A DNA stretch of 25,480 nt from a bacterium (lineage in GTDB: Bacteria; Actinomycetota; Acidimicrobiia; Acidimicrobiales; UBA8592), in contig PATL01000010.1 of the NCBI GenBank assembly GCA_002713605.1, forward strand, positions 10,808-36,287, read 5' to 3'. Made by a program: the position numbers and the translations under genes. Shown piece by piece: positions 15,500 to 25,225 of the stretch. The notes under the pieces were generated by a model. The model saw only the letters and a list, made by a program, of their open reading frames with translations, was not told the origin of the DNA and ran no database searches. Numbering within the stretch: the stretch's first letter is position 1; each line of letters begins with the position of its first letter.

Positions 15500-17284
15500 A
15501 TGAACCAAGAAAATATAAGAAACATAGCGATAATAGCTCATATTGATCATGGCAAGTCGACTTTAGCTGACCGGATGCTTGAGTTGTGTGGTGCTGTAGA
15601 CCCTCGGCAGATGCGCGCTCAATATCTCGATTCAATGGACCTTGAGAGAGAGCGCGGAATTACAATAAAACTTCAAAGTGTTCGGTTGCAGCACCAGGAC
15701 GCTACTATCAATCTGATTGATACCCCTGGTCATGTTGATTTTGGGTATGAGGTTTCACGCTCATTAGCTGCCTGCGAAGGAGTGATTCTTCTGGTCGACG
15801 CTGCGCAGGGAATAGAAGCACAAACTTTGGCGAACACTTTTCTTGCTTTAGAGAATGACCTTGAGATAGTCGTTGCGTTAAATAAAATTGATTTACCTGC
15901 CGCTGAACCCGATCTGTACGCCTCAGAGATCGAGCAGGTTCTTGGCATCAATTCAGAGGAGATTCTACGCGTTAGCGCCAAGACCGGCGAGGGCGTAAAA
16001 GAGTTATTAGATAAGGTTGTTGAGAGAGTTCCTTATCCGGATGGAGATGCTGGTGAACCTCTACAAGCATTGATCTTTGATAGTCATTATGATCAGTATC
16101 GCGGAGTTGTGAGCTCTATTCGTGTCGTAAACGGTGAAATTTCTCAAGGTGAGAAGGTTTATTTTATGCAACGCGGTACAGAGGCAATCATAGAAGAGAT
16201 AGGTGTGCGGACTCCTGAGCTGAAAGCTGTGAAATCGTTAGGCGCTGGTGAAGTGGGGTATTTGATCGCAGGTATCAAAGACGTGGGCGAAGCACGTTCA
16301 GGAGAGACAGTCACTTGCGCCGGAGAAAAGGCCGAGATGCCCTTAGAGGGTTATCGAGAGCCCAAGCCAATGGTATTTAGCGGCTTATATCCAATGGATG
16401 GGGATGATTATCCGGCATTACGCGACGCTTTGGAGAAGCTGCGATTAAATGACTCTAGCTTTACCTACGAACCTGAGACATCAAGTGCTTTAGGTTTTGG
16501 TTTTCGGTGTGGATTTCTTGGTTTGCTTCATATGGAAATCGTTAGGGAACGTTTAGAAAGAGAGTTTAATTTAACACTTATTTCCACTGCACCTTCTGTT
16601 GAGTACCGATTGACTTTAACCAATGGCCAGATTGAATACGTTGATAATCCGAGTGATGTTCCGCAAAGCAATAGTATGTCTCAGATTGAAGAACCCTATT
16701 TACTGGCATCGGTTATAACCCCTAGTAACTATACAGGAACTCTGATGGACCTATGCCAAAGCAGAAGAGGGGAACTGGTAAAGATGGAATATCTCTCACC
16801 TGAGCGTGTTGAACTTTCATACAGGCTTCCTTTAGCAGAGGTTGTATTAGACTTCTTTGACCAAATGAAAAGCAGAACACAAGGCTATGCAAGTATGGAT
16901 TACGAAAGTGATGGCTATAGCAGATCTGACTTGGTAAAGGTAGAAATTCTTTTACAGGGTGATCCTGTTGATGCTTTTAGTTCAATAGTGCATAGGGATA
17001 AAGCATATGACTACGGGCAAAAGATGACGAAAAAGCTACGTGAATTAATTCCTCGCCAGCAATTTGATGTTCCAATTCAAGCTGCAATATCAAGCAAGAT
17101 CATTTCCCGAGAAACTGTAAAGGCATATAGAAAGGATGTGACTGCAAAGCTATACGGTGGAGATGTCACGAGAAAGAATAAACTCTTGAAGAAGCAGAAA
17201 GAAGGCAAAAAGCGAATGAAATCTATTGGTAGAGTTGATGTTCCACAAGAAGCATTCGTGTCAGCACTGAAGATAGACGATTAG
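15500..17284 (+). CDS. lepA: Elongation factor 4 (LepA)
   Basis: Translational GTPase that acts on stalled or back-translocated ribosomes and in 30S biogenesis. The G domain shows AHIDHGKST at 13-21, RGITI in switch I, DTPGHVDF from 74 and NKIDLPAA from 128. The LepA-specific C-terminal domain ends [21 protein letters not shown], with [22 protein letters not shown] and [17 protein letters not shown] also diagnostic. The 594 residues are normal. Start is ATG 15500. In many actinobacteria hemW and hrcA lie between lepA and dnaJ; here dnaJ follows after 45 bases. Confidence 0.97.
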   Translation: MNQENIRNIAIIAHIDHGKSTLADRMLELCGAVDPRQMRAQYLDSMDLERERGITIKLQSVRLQHQDATINLIDTPGHVDFGYEVSRSLAACEGVILLVDAAQGIEAQTLANTFLALENDLEIVVALNKIDLPAAEPDLYASEIEQVLGINSEEILRVSAKTGEGVKELLDKVVERVPYPDGDAGEPLQALIFDSHYDQYRGVVSSIRVVNGEISQGEKVYFMQRGTEAIIEEIGVRTPELKAVKSLGAGEVGYLIAGIKDVGEARSGETVTCAGEKAEMPLEGYREPKPMVFSGLYPMDGDDYPALRDALEKLRLNDSSFTYEPETSSALGFGFRCGFLGLLHMEIVRERLEREFNLTLISTAPSVEYRLTLTNGQIEYVDNPSDVPQSNSMSQIEEPYLLASVITPSNYTGTLMDLCQSRRGELVKMEYLSPERVELSYRLPLAEVVLDFFDQMKSRTQGYASMDYESDGYSRSDLVKVEILLQGDPVDAFSSIVHRDKAYDYGQKMTKKLRELIPRQQFDVPIQAAISSKIISRETVKAYRKDVTAKLYGGDVTRKNKLLKKQKEGKKRMKSIGRVDVPQEAFVSALKIDD

Positions 17285-17329
17285 GTGCGAATTCTTATTG
17301 TGAGTCAGCTACGTTGCAGGGGATAGACA

Positions 17330-18430
17330 ATGGAACATGATCTATATGATTTGTTGGGAGTGAGCCGAACCGCCTCGTTGACTGAAATTAAGAAAGCCTA
17401 CAGGGAACTGGCAAGAAAATTTCACCCAGATGCAAATCCTGACGATGCTGAAGCTGAACAAAAGTTCAAAGACATAGCGATGGCCTACGAAATTTTAAGT
17501 GACCATGAGAAACGTAGTCAATATGATCAATTCGGTGCCGTAGGTAGTGCTGGGTCTCCTTTCCAAGGCGCAGGAGGAATTAGCGATATTTTTGAAGCAT
17601 TTTTTGGTGGCCAAAGTCCTTTTGGTTCTTCAGGCTTTCAAGCGCAACAAAGAAATTCGGGAGAGGACGTTGAAATTGGATTGAATATAACTTTAGAAGA
17701 GGTTGTGAATGGTGGAGAAGCAGAATTCACGTTAAACCTCGCTCTGGAATGTGAGACCTGTACTGGCAGCGGAAGCCAAAATGGCGAATCGGAATCATGC
17801 GGCCGATGTGATGGGCATGGGCAACTCCAGCAAGTCCGTCAATCAATCCTTGGGCAAATTATGTCAACTGCCGTTTGTCCTTCTTGTCAAGGCTTTGGAA
17901 CATTGATCACCGACCCTTGTAGCTCATGTGGGGGAGTTGGCATTAAGAAATCTGAAAAGAGCTTCTCTATTGAAGTTCCTAAAGGCGTTGATACCGGAAT
18001 TACTCAACGATTATCAGGTATGGGACCTGCCGGTCCTCGCGGAGGGGAACGAGGAGATATACATGTCAGATATGTAGTTGAGCGGCATTCTCGGTTTTCT
18101 CGTAATGGTGAGAATTTGTTAGAGCAACTCTGGATACCTGTGACCTTCGCAGCGCTTGGTGCTGAAATTGAATATGAAACATTTGACGGAATGCAGAAAC
18201 TAAAGATTCCTGCAGGTTCGCGAACCGGTGATAAGTTTCGTTATTCGGGTTTAGGGGTCCCGAGGCTTCAGCGACGTGGTAGGGGCGATTTGATTGTGGA
18301 AATAGTTGTAGATACTCCGCAAAATCTCTCAGAAGTGTCGAAGCGCTTGATGATTGAATTAGCTGAGGAGTTTGGGGAAACGTTAAAGGAAAAGCCTAAA
18401 AGGAGTCGAAAGAGTAAACGGAATGAGTAG
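17330..18430 (+). CDS. dnaJ: Chaperone protein DnaJ (full type I J protein)
   Basis: DnaK co-chaperone that delivers unfolded clients and stimulates ATP hydrolysis. It has a J domain with HPD at 32-34, a Gly/Phe-rich linker (about 69-106) and four zinc-binding CxxCxGxG repeats. Their cysteines are C141/C144, C157/C160, C183/C186 and C197/C200. The C-terminal substrate-binding domains follow. The 366 residues are typical of DnaJ. ATG 17330 is preceded by AGGGGA. The last 8 bases overlap rsmE, implying coupling. No CIRCE (HrcA operator) or HAIR element (HspR site) is visible in the 45 bases upstream, and hrcA is not adjacent. Confidence 0.97.
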   Translation: MEHDLYDLLGVSRTASLTEIKKAYRELARKFHPDANPDDAEAEQKFKDIAMAYEILSDHEKRSQYDQFGAVGSAGSPFQGAGGISDIFEAFFGGQSPFGSSGFQAQQRNSGEDVEIGLNITLEEVVNGGEAEFTLNLALECETCTGSGSQNGESESCGRCDGHGQLQQVRQSILGQIMSTAVCPSCQGFGTLITDPCSSCGGVGIKKSEKSFSIEVPKGVDTGITQRLSGMGPAGPRGGERGDIHVRYVVERHSRFSRNGENLLEQLWIPVTFAALGAEIEYETFDGMQKLKIPAGSRTGDKFRYSGLGVPRLQRRGRGDLIVEIVVDTPQNLSEVSKRLMIELAEEFGETLKEKPKRSRKSKRNE

Positions 18431-19109
18431 GTCTTTAAGTGGATTACATGAACTCGACCTTCCACATATAGTTTTGGAGGATTTAGCCTCGCCGACCCTT
18501 GAAGAAGCAGAAATGCATCACTTGCAGGCTGTTAGGAGACTGCGGTTGGGTAGTCACTTGACGGCTACTGATGGGAGAGGCTCTTGGAGGATATTTAGAT
18601 TTGATAAGTCTATTCTAACGCCTGTTGAAACAGAGCAATTTTGTGAAGCTCCTAAGGTTGCTTCTGAAATTTATATTTCAATAACGAAATCTGGAAAGCC
18701 TGAATTAGTTACTCAGAAACTTACAGAATTAGGGATAGGTACCATATCGTTCTTTTTCTCCGAAAGATCCGTGCCTAAATGGGATCTTAAAAAGATGGAA
18801 AAGAATGAGAAGAAGTTACGAAAGGTTTCTCGCTTAGCTTTAGCTCAGTCAAAAGGTGTTTGGCTTCCAAAAATAAACTTAGGGGGAAGTTTCGAGGAAA
18901 TTATTAAAGACACTGGTATTGCATTAGCTCATCAGGCAGCGATAAAGATATCAAAAGAGGTCCGACGAATTGCTATCGGGCCCGAAGGTGGATGGAGCAG
19001 TGCAGAACTTGACACAGCAAATCCTAAGTATTCATTTCACAGGTCAATCTTGAGATCTGAAACAGCAGCTATTACAGCTGCAACCATCTTGGAAAGCGAG
19101 AGTGTTTAA
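18423..19109 (+). CDS. rsmE: 16S rRNA m3U1498 methyltransferase RsmE
   Basis: SPOUT-class methyltransferase that methylates N3 of U1498 in 16S rRNA. The signature [11 protein letters not shown] (SAM-binding knot) and [15 protein letters not shown] near the C terminus define the family. The N-terminal PUA-like part contains [29 protein letters not shown] segment matches the family's SERS motif. The 228 residues are slightly short but complete. ATG 18423 overlaps dnaJ by 8 bases; the dnaJ-rsmE pair is widespread. Convergent with gltA, 2 bases between stops. Confidence 0.93.
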   Translation: MSRSLSGLHELDLPHIVLEDLASPTLEEAEMHHLQAVRRLRLGSHLTATDGRGSWRIFRFDKSILTPVETEQFCEAPKVASEIYISITKSGKPELVTQKLTELGIGTISFFFSERSVPKWDLKKMEKNEKKLRKVSRLALAQSKGVWLPKINLGGSFEEIIKDTGIALAHQAAIKISKEVRRIAIGPEGGWSSAELDTANPKYSFHRSILRSETAAITAATILESESV

Positions 19110-19111
19110 AT

Positions 19112-20380
19112 TTATCTTTCCTCAATTGTTATAAATGATCTCGTTTCCTCACCGACATAAAGTTGCCTTGGTCGAGCTATTCTTGTATTCCTTGAGAGCA
19201 TTTCATCCCAATGTGATATCCATCCGGCTGTTCTAGCCACAGCGAATAGAACAGTGAACATTTCAACTGGAAATCCCATAGCCTGGTATATGAGTCCAGA
19301 ATAGAAGTCAACATTTGGGTAAAGCTTTCGGCTGATGAAATACTCATCTTCTAACGCAGCCTCTTCAAGCTTTAGGGCTATATCTAGTTTTGGATTCTTT
19401 CCTGTTATCTCAAAAATTTCGTGAGCTGTGTCTTTAATAATCTGTGCTCTTGGGTCATAGTTTTTGTAGACGCGATGGCCGAAGCCCATCAGGCGGCCCT
19501 CACCATTTTTGACTGAATCAATAAAGCTATTGACATTATCAAATGAACCAATTTCATCTAGCATATTTAGAACTGCTTCGTTGGCTCCTCCGTGTCTAGG
19601 CCCTGATAAAGCAGCACTTCCCGCTGCAAGGGCAGAGTAAGGGTCTGCGTGAGAAGAGCCGACGACTCTAACGGCAGTAGTAGAGCAATTCTGCTCATGA
19701 TCGGCATGTAGAATCAAAAGTTGGTCCAAGGCTTTGGTAAAAGTTGGGTTGTGTTGGAAAGGGTTATTCGGTGAGGAGAAAGCCATTGATAGGAAATTAT
19801 CGATGTAGGAAAGATCGTTGTTAGATCGTGCACCAGAGTAGCCATTCCTATACGCGGCCGCTGAAGCGGCTAACGTTGGCACTTTCGCAATTGCATTAAG
19901 TACGTGTTTTTGTCTTATTTCTGAGTCTTCAACATCTCGTGCATCCGGGTAAAGCGTAGATAATGCAGCTAAGCCAGCCGTGAACATTCCCATTGGATGC
20001 GATTGGTTGTTGAATGCCTTAAGTAGATTGTTATTTTGCTGATCGTCAAGGTGGGCGAGTCTGGCAAGCTCGTTGTTCCAGTCGTCTAGGCTACTTGTGG
20101 AAGGAAGCTCACCATGAACCAATAGATAAGCAACCTCAGTAAAGGTTGATTGTTTCGCTAGGTCTTCAATTCGATATCCACGATATTCAAGTTGCCCGGC
20201 GCCACCGTCAATGTATGTTATTGAGCTATTGGTAACTGCTGTAGCAGCGAAACCTTCATCTTTAAACCAAATGCCAGGAAGAAACTTTGTCCATGGACCA
20301 GAATCAACACCGCCGTCTTCTATAGGTATCTCAATTGACTCACCGGAGCGGTTGTCAGTAATAGTTATAGACTCTTTCAA
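19112..20380 (-). CDS. gltA: Citrate synthase (type II, GltA-like)
   Basis: Condenses acetyl-CoA and oxaloacetate to citrate at the entry to the TCA cycle. Catalytic residues are all present: H263 in GPRHGGAN, H302 in GFGHRVYKNYDPRA and D358 in VDFYSG. The N-terminal small beta domain (ITITDNRSGESIEIPIEDGG) marks the longer GltA type of about 420-430 residues, and this one has 422. The start is TTG 20378-20380, supported by GGAG about 7 bases upstream and by the match to the family N terminus. No in-frame ATG preserves that N-terminal domain. It is last in a same-strand run with the carboxyltransferase, lysR and acnA genes. Confidence 0.95.
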   Translation of the reverse strand: MKESITITDNRSGESIEIPIEDGGVDSGPWTKFLPGIWFKDEGFAATAVTNSSITYIDGGAGQLEYRGYRIEDLAKQSTFTEVAYLLVHGELPSTSSLDDWNNELARLAHLDDQQNNNLLKAFNNQSHPMGMFTAGLAALSTLYPDARDVEDSEIRQKHVLNAIAKVPTLAASAAAYRNGYSGARSNNDLSYIDNFLSMAFSSPNNPFQHNPTFTKALDQLLILHADHEQNCSTTAVRVVGSSHADPYSALAAGSAALSGPRHGGANEAVLNMLDEIGSFDNVNSFIDSVKNGEGRLMGFGHRVYKNYDPRAQIIKDTAHEIFEITGKNPKLDIALKLEEAALEDEYFISRKLYPNVDFYSGLIYQAMGFPVEMFTVLFAVARTAGWISHWDEMLSRNTRIARPRQLYVGEETRSFITIEER

Positions 20381-20484
20381 AACTCCGCTCCGATCGTTTT
20401 ACAAGTTGCATGTTATCGGCAAAATATGTCATCTCGCTAACTTTGTCGTATCTTTCTAGGTACATTGTGAAAGTTTTCTAACTT

Positions 20485-21840
20485 CTAGAGTGGGGTATTG
20501 CTATGAAGTCGCTTTTGGAGCTTTTCTCGTTTGGATAGAAGGAAATCTAAAGCAGCGGAAACTTCAATTCTGGTGTTCTCTGGATGTATCACCATATCAA
20601 CAGAGCCTCGCTCTGCCGCTGTGTAAGGGTTCAGAAGCCTACTTTCGTAATCAGATTCAAGTTGTTCACGATCAGATCGGGTTGCTTTGCGATGAAGAAT
20701 TTCTATAGCTCCTTTTGCTCCCATTACGGCGATTTCAGCCGAAGGCCATGCTATCGACAGGTCGTTCCCCATATGTTTGCTGTCCATTACGATATATGCT
20801 CCTCCGTAGCTTTTTCTCACGGTTACACATATTCGGGGTATTGTCGCATTTGCATAGGCAAAAGCAAGTTGGGCTCCGTGTCGGATCATTCCTCGCCACT
20901 CAAGATCCTTTCCGGGTTGAAATCCGGGTGTATCAACGAAGGTGATGATAGGAACATTAAAAGCATCGCAGAAGTTGACAAATCGCGCCCCTTTCTGGGA
21001 GGCAGATATGTCTAGAGTGCCGGCAAGAGATTGTGGTTGGTTCGCTACGATTCCAACTGTGTTGCCGTTAATTGTGCATAGTGCCGTAATGATGTTGGTA
21101 GCCCAGTCTTTTCGTATTTCGGTAAGGATTTCATCGTCAGCTATTTGCGCTAGTATTTCGCGCATGTCGTAGCTGCCAGTCTGAGTATCCGGTACTATAT
21201 TTTCAATGTTCGTTAGTAGCCGATCAGCTGGGTCGATCGTGGGATTGGTTGGTGGGGTTGACGATGAACTGCTTGGAAGTAATGCAAGTAATTCATCCAC
21301 TACTTCTGAGGCTGAATCGAGGTCAGGAACAACAAAGCTTGCGAGGCCAGACATTTGAGCGTGTTTTGCAGCCCCCCCCAAGGTTTCAGGGTCAATTGGT
21401 ACTCCTGTAAACTCTTGAACCATTCTTGGGCCACTTACATAGCTATAGGAATCTTTAATCATTATTACAAAATCAGCTAATCCTAAAAGGAGTGCTGGTC
21501 CGGCTAATGCCGTTTCTTTGACGCAAAAAATGATTGGTATTATCCCCGAACTCGCCGTTATCTCCTGAGCGGCTTTCCCCCAACCATCAAGTGCTTCGAC
21601 TCCTGCATCAGGCGGTGCTCCAGTTGAGTTAATGTTGCAAACGAGAGGAATATATTGAGCTCTTGCAGTTCTCACTCCTTCGACTAACTTCTGACCATCT
21701 TCTGCCGAAAGAGGTACGGGCTCAGTCGGGGACCCTAGAGATACTTCCACAAAGTTTTTATCGTTGTCTCGTTTAACTTCAACAACCGTGCCCTGTGAAA
21801 GTTGAGTTTGTACTTGAACGGTATTTTCTTGTCCACTCAC
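20485..21840 (-). CDS. Carboxyltransferase-like protein (PccB/AccD5-like), degenerate N-domain
   Basis: Related to the beta subunit of propionyl/acetyl-CoA carboxylases, which moves CO2 from biotin to acyl-CoA. The C-terminal half is strongly conserved: YDMREIL, NTVGIVANQPQSLAGTLDI, FVDTPGFQPG (301-310), HGAQLAFAYANATIPRI, VRKSYGGAYIVMDSK and AWPSAEIAVMGAKGA. The N-terminal half is short and divergent. The usual SGGARIQEG segment is TGAPPDAG (73-80), and the usual GPCAGGAVYSPALTDF is KETALAGPALLLGLADF (108-124). The protein has 451 residues against about 510-540 in the family. An in-frame stop shortly upstream of the GTG start rules out a simple misannotated start. No biotin carboxylase/BCCP gene lies in the window. 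It could be an active beta subunit with a modified pocket, or a regulatory paralogue. Confidence 0.85.
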   Translation of the reverse strand: MSGQENTVQVQTQLSQGTVVEVKRDNDKNFVEVSLGSPTEPVPLSAEDGQKLVEGVRTARAQYIPLVCNINSTGAPPDAGVEALDGWGKAAQEITASSGIIPIIFCVKETALAGPALLLGLADFVIMIKDSYSYVSGPRMVQEFTGVPIDPETLGGAAKHAQMSGLASFVVPDLDSASEVVDELLALLPSSSSSTPPTNPTIDPADRLLTNIENIVPDTQTGSYDMREILAQIADDEILTEIRKDWATNIITALCTINGNTVGIVANQPQSLAGTLDISASQKGARFVNFCDAFNVPIITFVDTPGFQPGKDLEWRGMIRHGAQLAFAYANATIPRICVTVRKSYGGAYIVMDSKHMGNDLSIAWPSAEIAVMGAKGAIEILHRKATRSDREQLESDYESRLLNPYTAAERGSVDMVIHPENTRIEVSAALDFLLSKREKLQKRLHSNTPL

Positions 21841-21875
21841 AGGGTCATCTTAGTATGATTGTCATGAAATAGGCG

Positions 21876-22784
21876 TTACTTAGTCGCTAAGTAGATGCCA
21901 TTTTGGTCAGAACCATATTCAAGGATCATTTTCCGGAGCACTTCACGAACGACTCTAGTTGTAGCAGATAGAGGCACTCGTTTGTTCGTTGCTAAACCCA
22001 CTATGCGTCTTGTAAAACCTTCCAGTGGAATTCTTTTCCATTTGCCAGTTCCTTGGGCAGCCGTGGCTGGGAGAATTGCCGCTCCAAAGCCATCTGTGGC
22101 CAGCGATGCTAAGAGCCGCATGCCATCTACTTCAGCTTTAGGTGAGAGTATAATTCCGTGGGCTGCTAAATCTCTGTCTAAACTATCCCTGAAGGGAACT
22201 CCTTTGGGGTTCAATAAAAGAGGAAATTCGGCGAGAACGGATGGGGTCACAGAGTCATATTTCGAAAGAGGGTGTGAATTAGGTGCGACAAGAACGGGTT
22301 CTTCTTCAAATAAAGCTTCAACTTCAACATCTGGATGAGCGATCGGCAGGTTTACTATTGCTCCGTCAACTCTTCCCTGTACGACTAGCGGCAGCAAGTT
22401 GCTTGTTACTGCGTCCGTAATCTGGATCTTGACCTTCGGATATTTCTCAATCATGGACTGCAGTAGTATAGGTGACACCCAACGGCCTGTGGTTCCGATT
22501 ACACCTAGCCTCACGATTCCTGAAACTTCGGTGTGGAGCGCCTTGACGTCTAATGAAATTGACTCAAGTTCAGTTTGAACACGGCGTGCCCGTTCAACTA
22601 CGAGAGCTCCCTCTTCGGTTAGTGCACCAGTTCGCCTGTCAATTAAGGATACAGATAGCTCTTGTTCTAGCCTAGCAATATGGGTTGAGATGTTTGACTG
22701 GACAGTGTGTAGGGATTGCGCCGCTGCGCTGAAACTGCCTGTGTCAACTACTGCAACTAGTGCATTTATTTGTCTAATATCCAT
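21876..22784 (-). CDS. LysR-family transcriptional regulator
   Basis: DNA-binding regulator with an N-terminal winged HTH (residues 1-60, MDIRQINALVAVVDTGSFSA, SNISTHIARLEQEL) and a C-terminal periplasmic-binding-like effector domain (about 88-295). The 302 residues are typical. ATG 22782-22784 starts at the HTH as expected. It lies between acnA and the carboxyltransferase gene on the same strand, with 61 and 35-base gaps. Regulation of the neighbouring carboxyltransferase or TCA genes is a guess from position. The ligand is unknown. LysR genes are usually divergent from their target, which is not the case here. Confidence 0.9.
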   Translation of the reverse strand: MDIRQINALVAVVDTGSFSAAAQSLHTVQSNISTHIARLEQELSVSLIDRRTGALTEEGALVVERARRVQTELESISLDVKALHTEVSGIVRLGVIGTTGRWVSPILLQSMIEKYPKVKIQITDAVTSNLLPLVVQGRVDGAIVNLPIAHPDVEVEALFEEEPVLVAPNSHPLSKYDSVTPSVLAEFPLLLNPKGVPFRDSLDRDLAAHGIILSPKAEVDGMRLLASLATDGFGAAILPATAAQGTGKWKRIPLEGFTRRIVGLATNKRVPLSATTRVVREVLRKMILEYGSDQNGIYLATK

Positions 22785-22845
22785 ACAGAATTATATCTAG
22801 TTTAACGATAACTACTTACCGGCTATCGTTGAATTAGATACCAGA

Positions 22846-25131
22846 TTAGCTGAGAGTTTGAGAGCGGATTACGTTAAGAGCCGAACCGGCCTTAAACCAT
22901 TCGATCTGGTCGTCGCTGAACGTATGTGTTGTCTCAAAACTGAATGTTTCTTCCGATGACTTCGTGACGTTAACAGTAATTGTTTTCCCAGGTTGAAGGT
23001 CACCTAAATTGCGGATTGATAACTGGTCTGATTCGTCGATTCTGTCGTAATCACTAGGATCTAAAAACGTAAGAGGTAGCATTCCCTGTTTCTTTAGATT
23101 GGTCTCGTGAATACGCGCAAAACTTCGTGCAATGGCTACAAGTCCTAATCGAAATCGCGGCTCCATGGCTGCGTGCTCGCGGCTTGATCCCTCGCCCATA
23201 TTTTCATCACCTATAACAACCCAAGGCTGGTTTGCTTCATGGTAAGATTTAGCGATTTCAGGAAAGGTTTGTGTTTCGCCTGTAATCACATTTCTCCCGT
23301 AACCAACTTCATAACCATCAAAAGCATTTACGGCTCCTAAATATAAATTGCCAGAGATGTTTTCTAGGTGCCCGCGATATTTTAGCCAGGGTCCTGCCAT
23401 AGAAATGTGGTCAGTCGTGAATTTGCCCTTGGCTTTGACAAGGATAGGCAAATTTTCGTAGTCTTTCCCATTCCACGCAGGGAATGGCTCGAGAACTTGA
23501 AGTCTGTCAGAAGATGGCGAGACTTTAACTTCGAGCTCTGTTGCATTTTCCGGTGGGGCAATGAAAGTATCTTCTCCAGGATCAAAGCCACTCGGAGGCA
23601 GTTCAATTCCCTCAGGAGTTGACAAAGTTACCTGTTCTCCGGCTGCTGTCGGAAGGCTTCCGTTAATAGGATCGAAATCCACAGTTCCAGCAAGTGCAAG
23701 TGCCATAACCGTTTCTGGTGAAGTTACGAATGCCAGAGTTGATGGGTCTCCGTCATTTCGTTTTGGGAAATTGCGATTGTACGAAGTAACGATAACGTTT
23801 GGTGTTCCTGTTTCGTGGTCTTTTTCTTCTGACCGGTCCCATTGTCCAATGCATGGTCCACAGGCGTTCGCCAGAACTACAGCGCCTACCGCTTCAAAGT
23901 CGGCTAGTAAGCCGTCTCGCGTTATCGTTGCCCTGACTTGTTCGGAACCAGGTGTAATTAAGAGCCGACATTTTGATTTTAAACCATGCTGAGCAGCTTC
24001 TCTTGCTATTGAAGCAGCGCGCGTTATATCTTCGTAGGATGAATTCGTGCAACTACCGATTAATGCAGCACTTATTTCCAGAGGCCAGTTATTAGACTTT
24101 GCTTCAGCGCCTAGTTCCTGTACTTCTCTTGCTAAGTCTGGCGTATGTGGCCCGTTGATATGTGGGCGCAATTTGTCTAAGTCAATCTCAATGACTTGGT
24201 CAAAATATTTTTCCGGAGCCTGCAATACTTCAGGGTCAGCGGTTAAATGTTGTTGATGATGATTAGCAAGTTCAGCTACATCACTTCGGTCTGTTGAGTG
24301 AAGATAGCGGTTGATTGAGTCGTCATAAGGGAAGATCGATGTAGTTGCACCTATTTCTGCGCCCATATTGCAAATTGTTGCTTTGCCGGTAGCTGAGAGG
24401 TTAGAGGCTCCTTCACCGAAATATTCTACTATTTCTCCTGTACCACCTTTTACGGTAAGAATTTCAGCCACTTTTAGGATGACATCTTTGGGAGCTGTCC
24501 ATCCATTTAGGGAGCCTTTGAGGTGTACGCCAATTAGTTTCGGCCATCGAACGTTCCAAGGAAAGCCAGTCATAACGTCAACTGCGTCAGCTCCGCCAAC
24601 CCCAATTGCGATCATGCCTAAGCCCCCTCCATTCGGGGTGTGGCTGTCGGTCCCGATGATCATTCCACCTGGAAATGCGTACTGTTCTAGGACGACTTGG
24701 TGAATTATTCCACTTCCGGGTTTCCAAAATCCAGCTCCATATTTTGCACAAACAGATTCAAGGAAGTCATAAACTTCCTCGTTTGTTTTGGATGCTGTTA
24801 ATAGGTCATGTTTACCTTCGACTTTTGCCTGTATCAAGTGATCTGCGTGTGTTGTCGTGGGAACAGCTACCTTTTCAAGGCCAGCTGTCATAAATTGTAA
24901 CCAAGCCATCTGAGCTGTGGCATCTTGCATTGCAACACGGTCGGGTCTCAGGTCTACATATGAAGACCCTCTCTCAAGGGACTGGTCGGGTGAGTCTAAA
25001 TGGTTAATTAGTACTTTTTCAGCGTAGGTTAGTTGACGTCCGAACTGTGTTCTTGCGTTGCCCAATCTTTCTTCAAGCGTGGAGTAAACATCTTCAATTA
25101 ATTCAATTGGGGTCTTCGTGTAAACAGTCAT
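22846..25131 (-). CDS. acnA: Aconitate hydratase, mitochondrial-type
   Basis: Isomerises citrate and isocitrate using a [4Fe-4S] cluster. The cluster ligands are C361 (IGSCTNS), C424 and C427 (ANACGPCIGQ), each three residues past pig mitochondrial C358/C421/C424. The catalytic-loop motif GEGSSREHAAMEPR is at about 647-660. The sequence tracks the mitochondrial family closely (LRPDRVAMQDATAQMAWLQF, VEYFGEGASNLSATGKATICN, SFARIHETNLKKQGM) rather than the roughly 890-residue IRP/AcnA type common in actinobacteria. The 761 residues fit. ATG start has an AGAGGA ribosome-binding site. Same strand and near gltA, giving two consecutive TCA steps. The symbol is generic. Confidence 0.95.
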   Translation of the reverse strand: MTVYTKTPIELIEDVYSTLEERLGNARTQFGRQLTYAEKVLINHLDSPDQSLERGSSYVDLRPDRVAMQDATAQMAWLQFMTAGLEKVAVPTTTHADHLIQAKVEGKHDLLTASKTNEEVYDFLESVCAKYGAGFWKPGSGIIHQVVLEQYAFPGGMIIGTDSHTPNGGGLGMIAIGVGGADAVDVMTGFPWNVRWPKLIGVHLKGSLNGWTAPKDVILKVAEILTVKGGTGEIVEYFGEGASNLSATGKATICNMGAEIGATTSIFPYDDSINRYLHSTDRSDVAELANHHQQHLTADPEVLQAPEKYFDQVIEIDLDKLRPHINGPHTPDLAREVQELGAEAKSNNWPLEISAALIGSCTNSSYEDITRAASIAREAAQHGLKSKCRLLITPGSEQVRATITRDGLLADFEAVGAVVLANACGPCIGQWDRSEEKDHETGTPNVIVTSYNRNFPKRNDGDPSTLAFVTSPETVMALALAGTVDFDPINGSLPTAAGEQVTLSTPEGIELPPSGFDPGEDTFIAPPENATELEVKVSPSSDRLQVLEPFPAWNGKDYENLPILVKAKGKFTTDHISMAGPWLKYRGHLENISGNLYLGAVNAFDGYEVGYGRNVITGETQTFPEIAKSYHEANQPWVVIGDENMGEGSSREHAAMEPRFRLGLVAIARSFARIHETNLKKQGMLPLTFLDPSDYDRIDESDQLSIRNLGDLQPGKTITVNVTKSSEETFSFETTHTFSDDQIEWFKAGSALNVIRSQTLS

Positions 25132-25225
25132 AATTCCTCTATCTACGTTTACTGCATGCAGGAACGCATCTACTTTTAAAGCAGTATAAATCTATCGTAA
25201 ATCAACACACTTGTGGTGGTGAATC

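Noticed and set aside
17281..17330. CIRCE-like element before dnaJ (TTAGGTGCG ... GTGAGTCAGCTA)
   Set aside because: Only a partial and wrongly spaced match to the CIRCE inverted repeat, and part of it is the lepA stop region.
20584..21015. 143-codon open frame antisense to the carboxyltransferase gene
   Set aside because: Lies opposite the best-conserved part of the carboxyltransferase; low-complexity and without family motifs.
23561..23992. 143-codon open frame antisense to aconitase
   Set aside because: Opposite the conserved cluster-binding region of aconitase and without motifs of its own.
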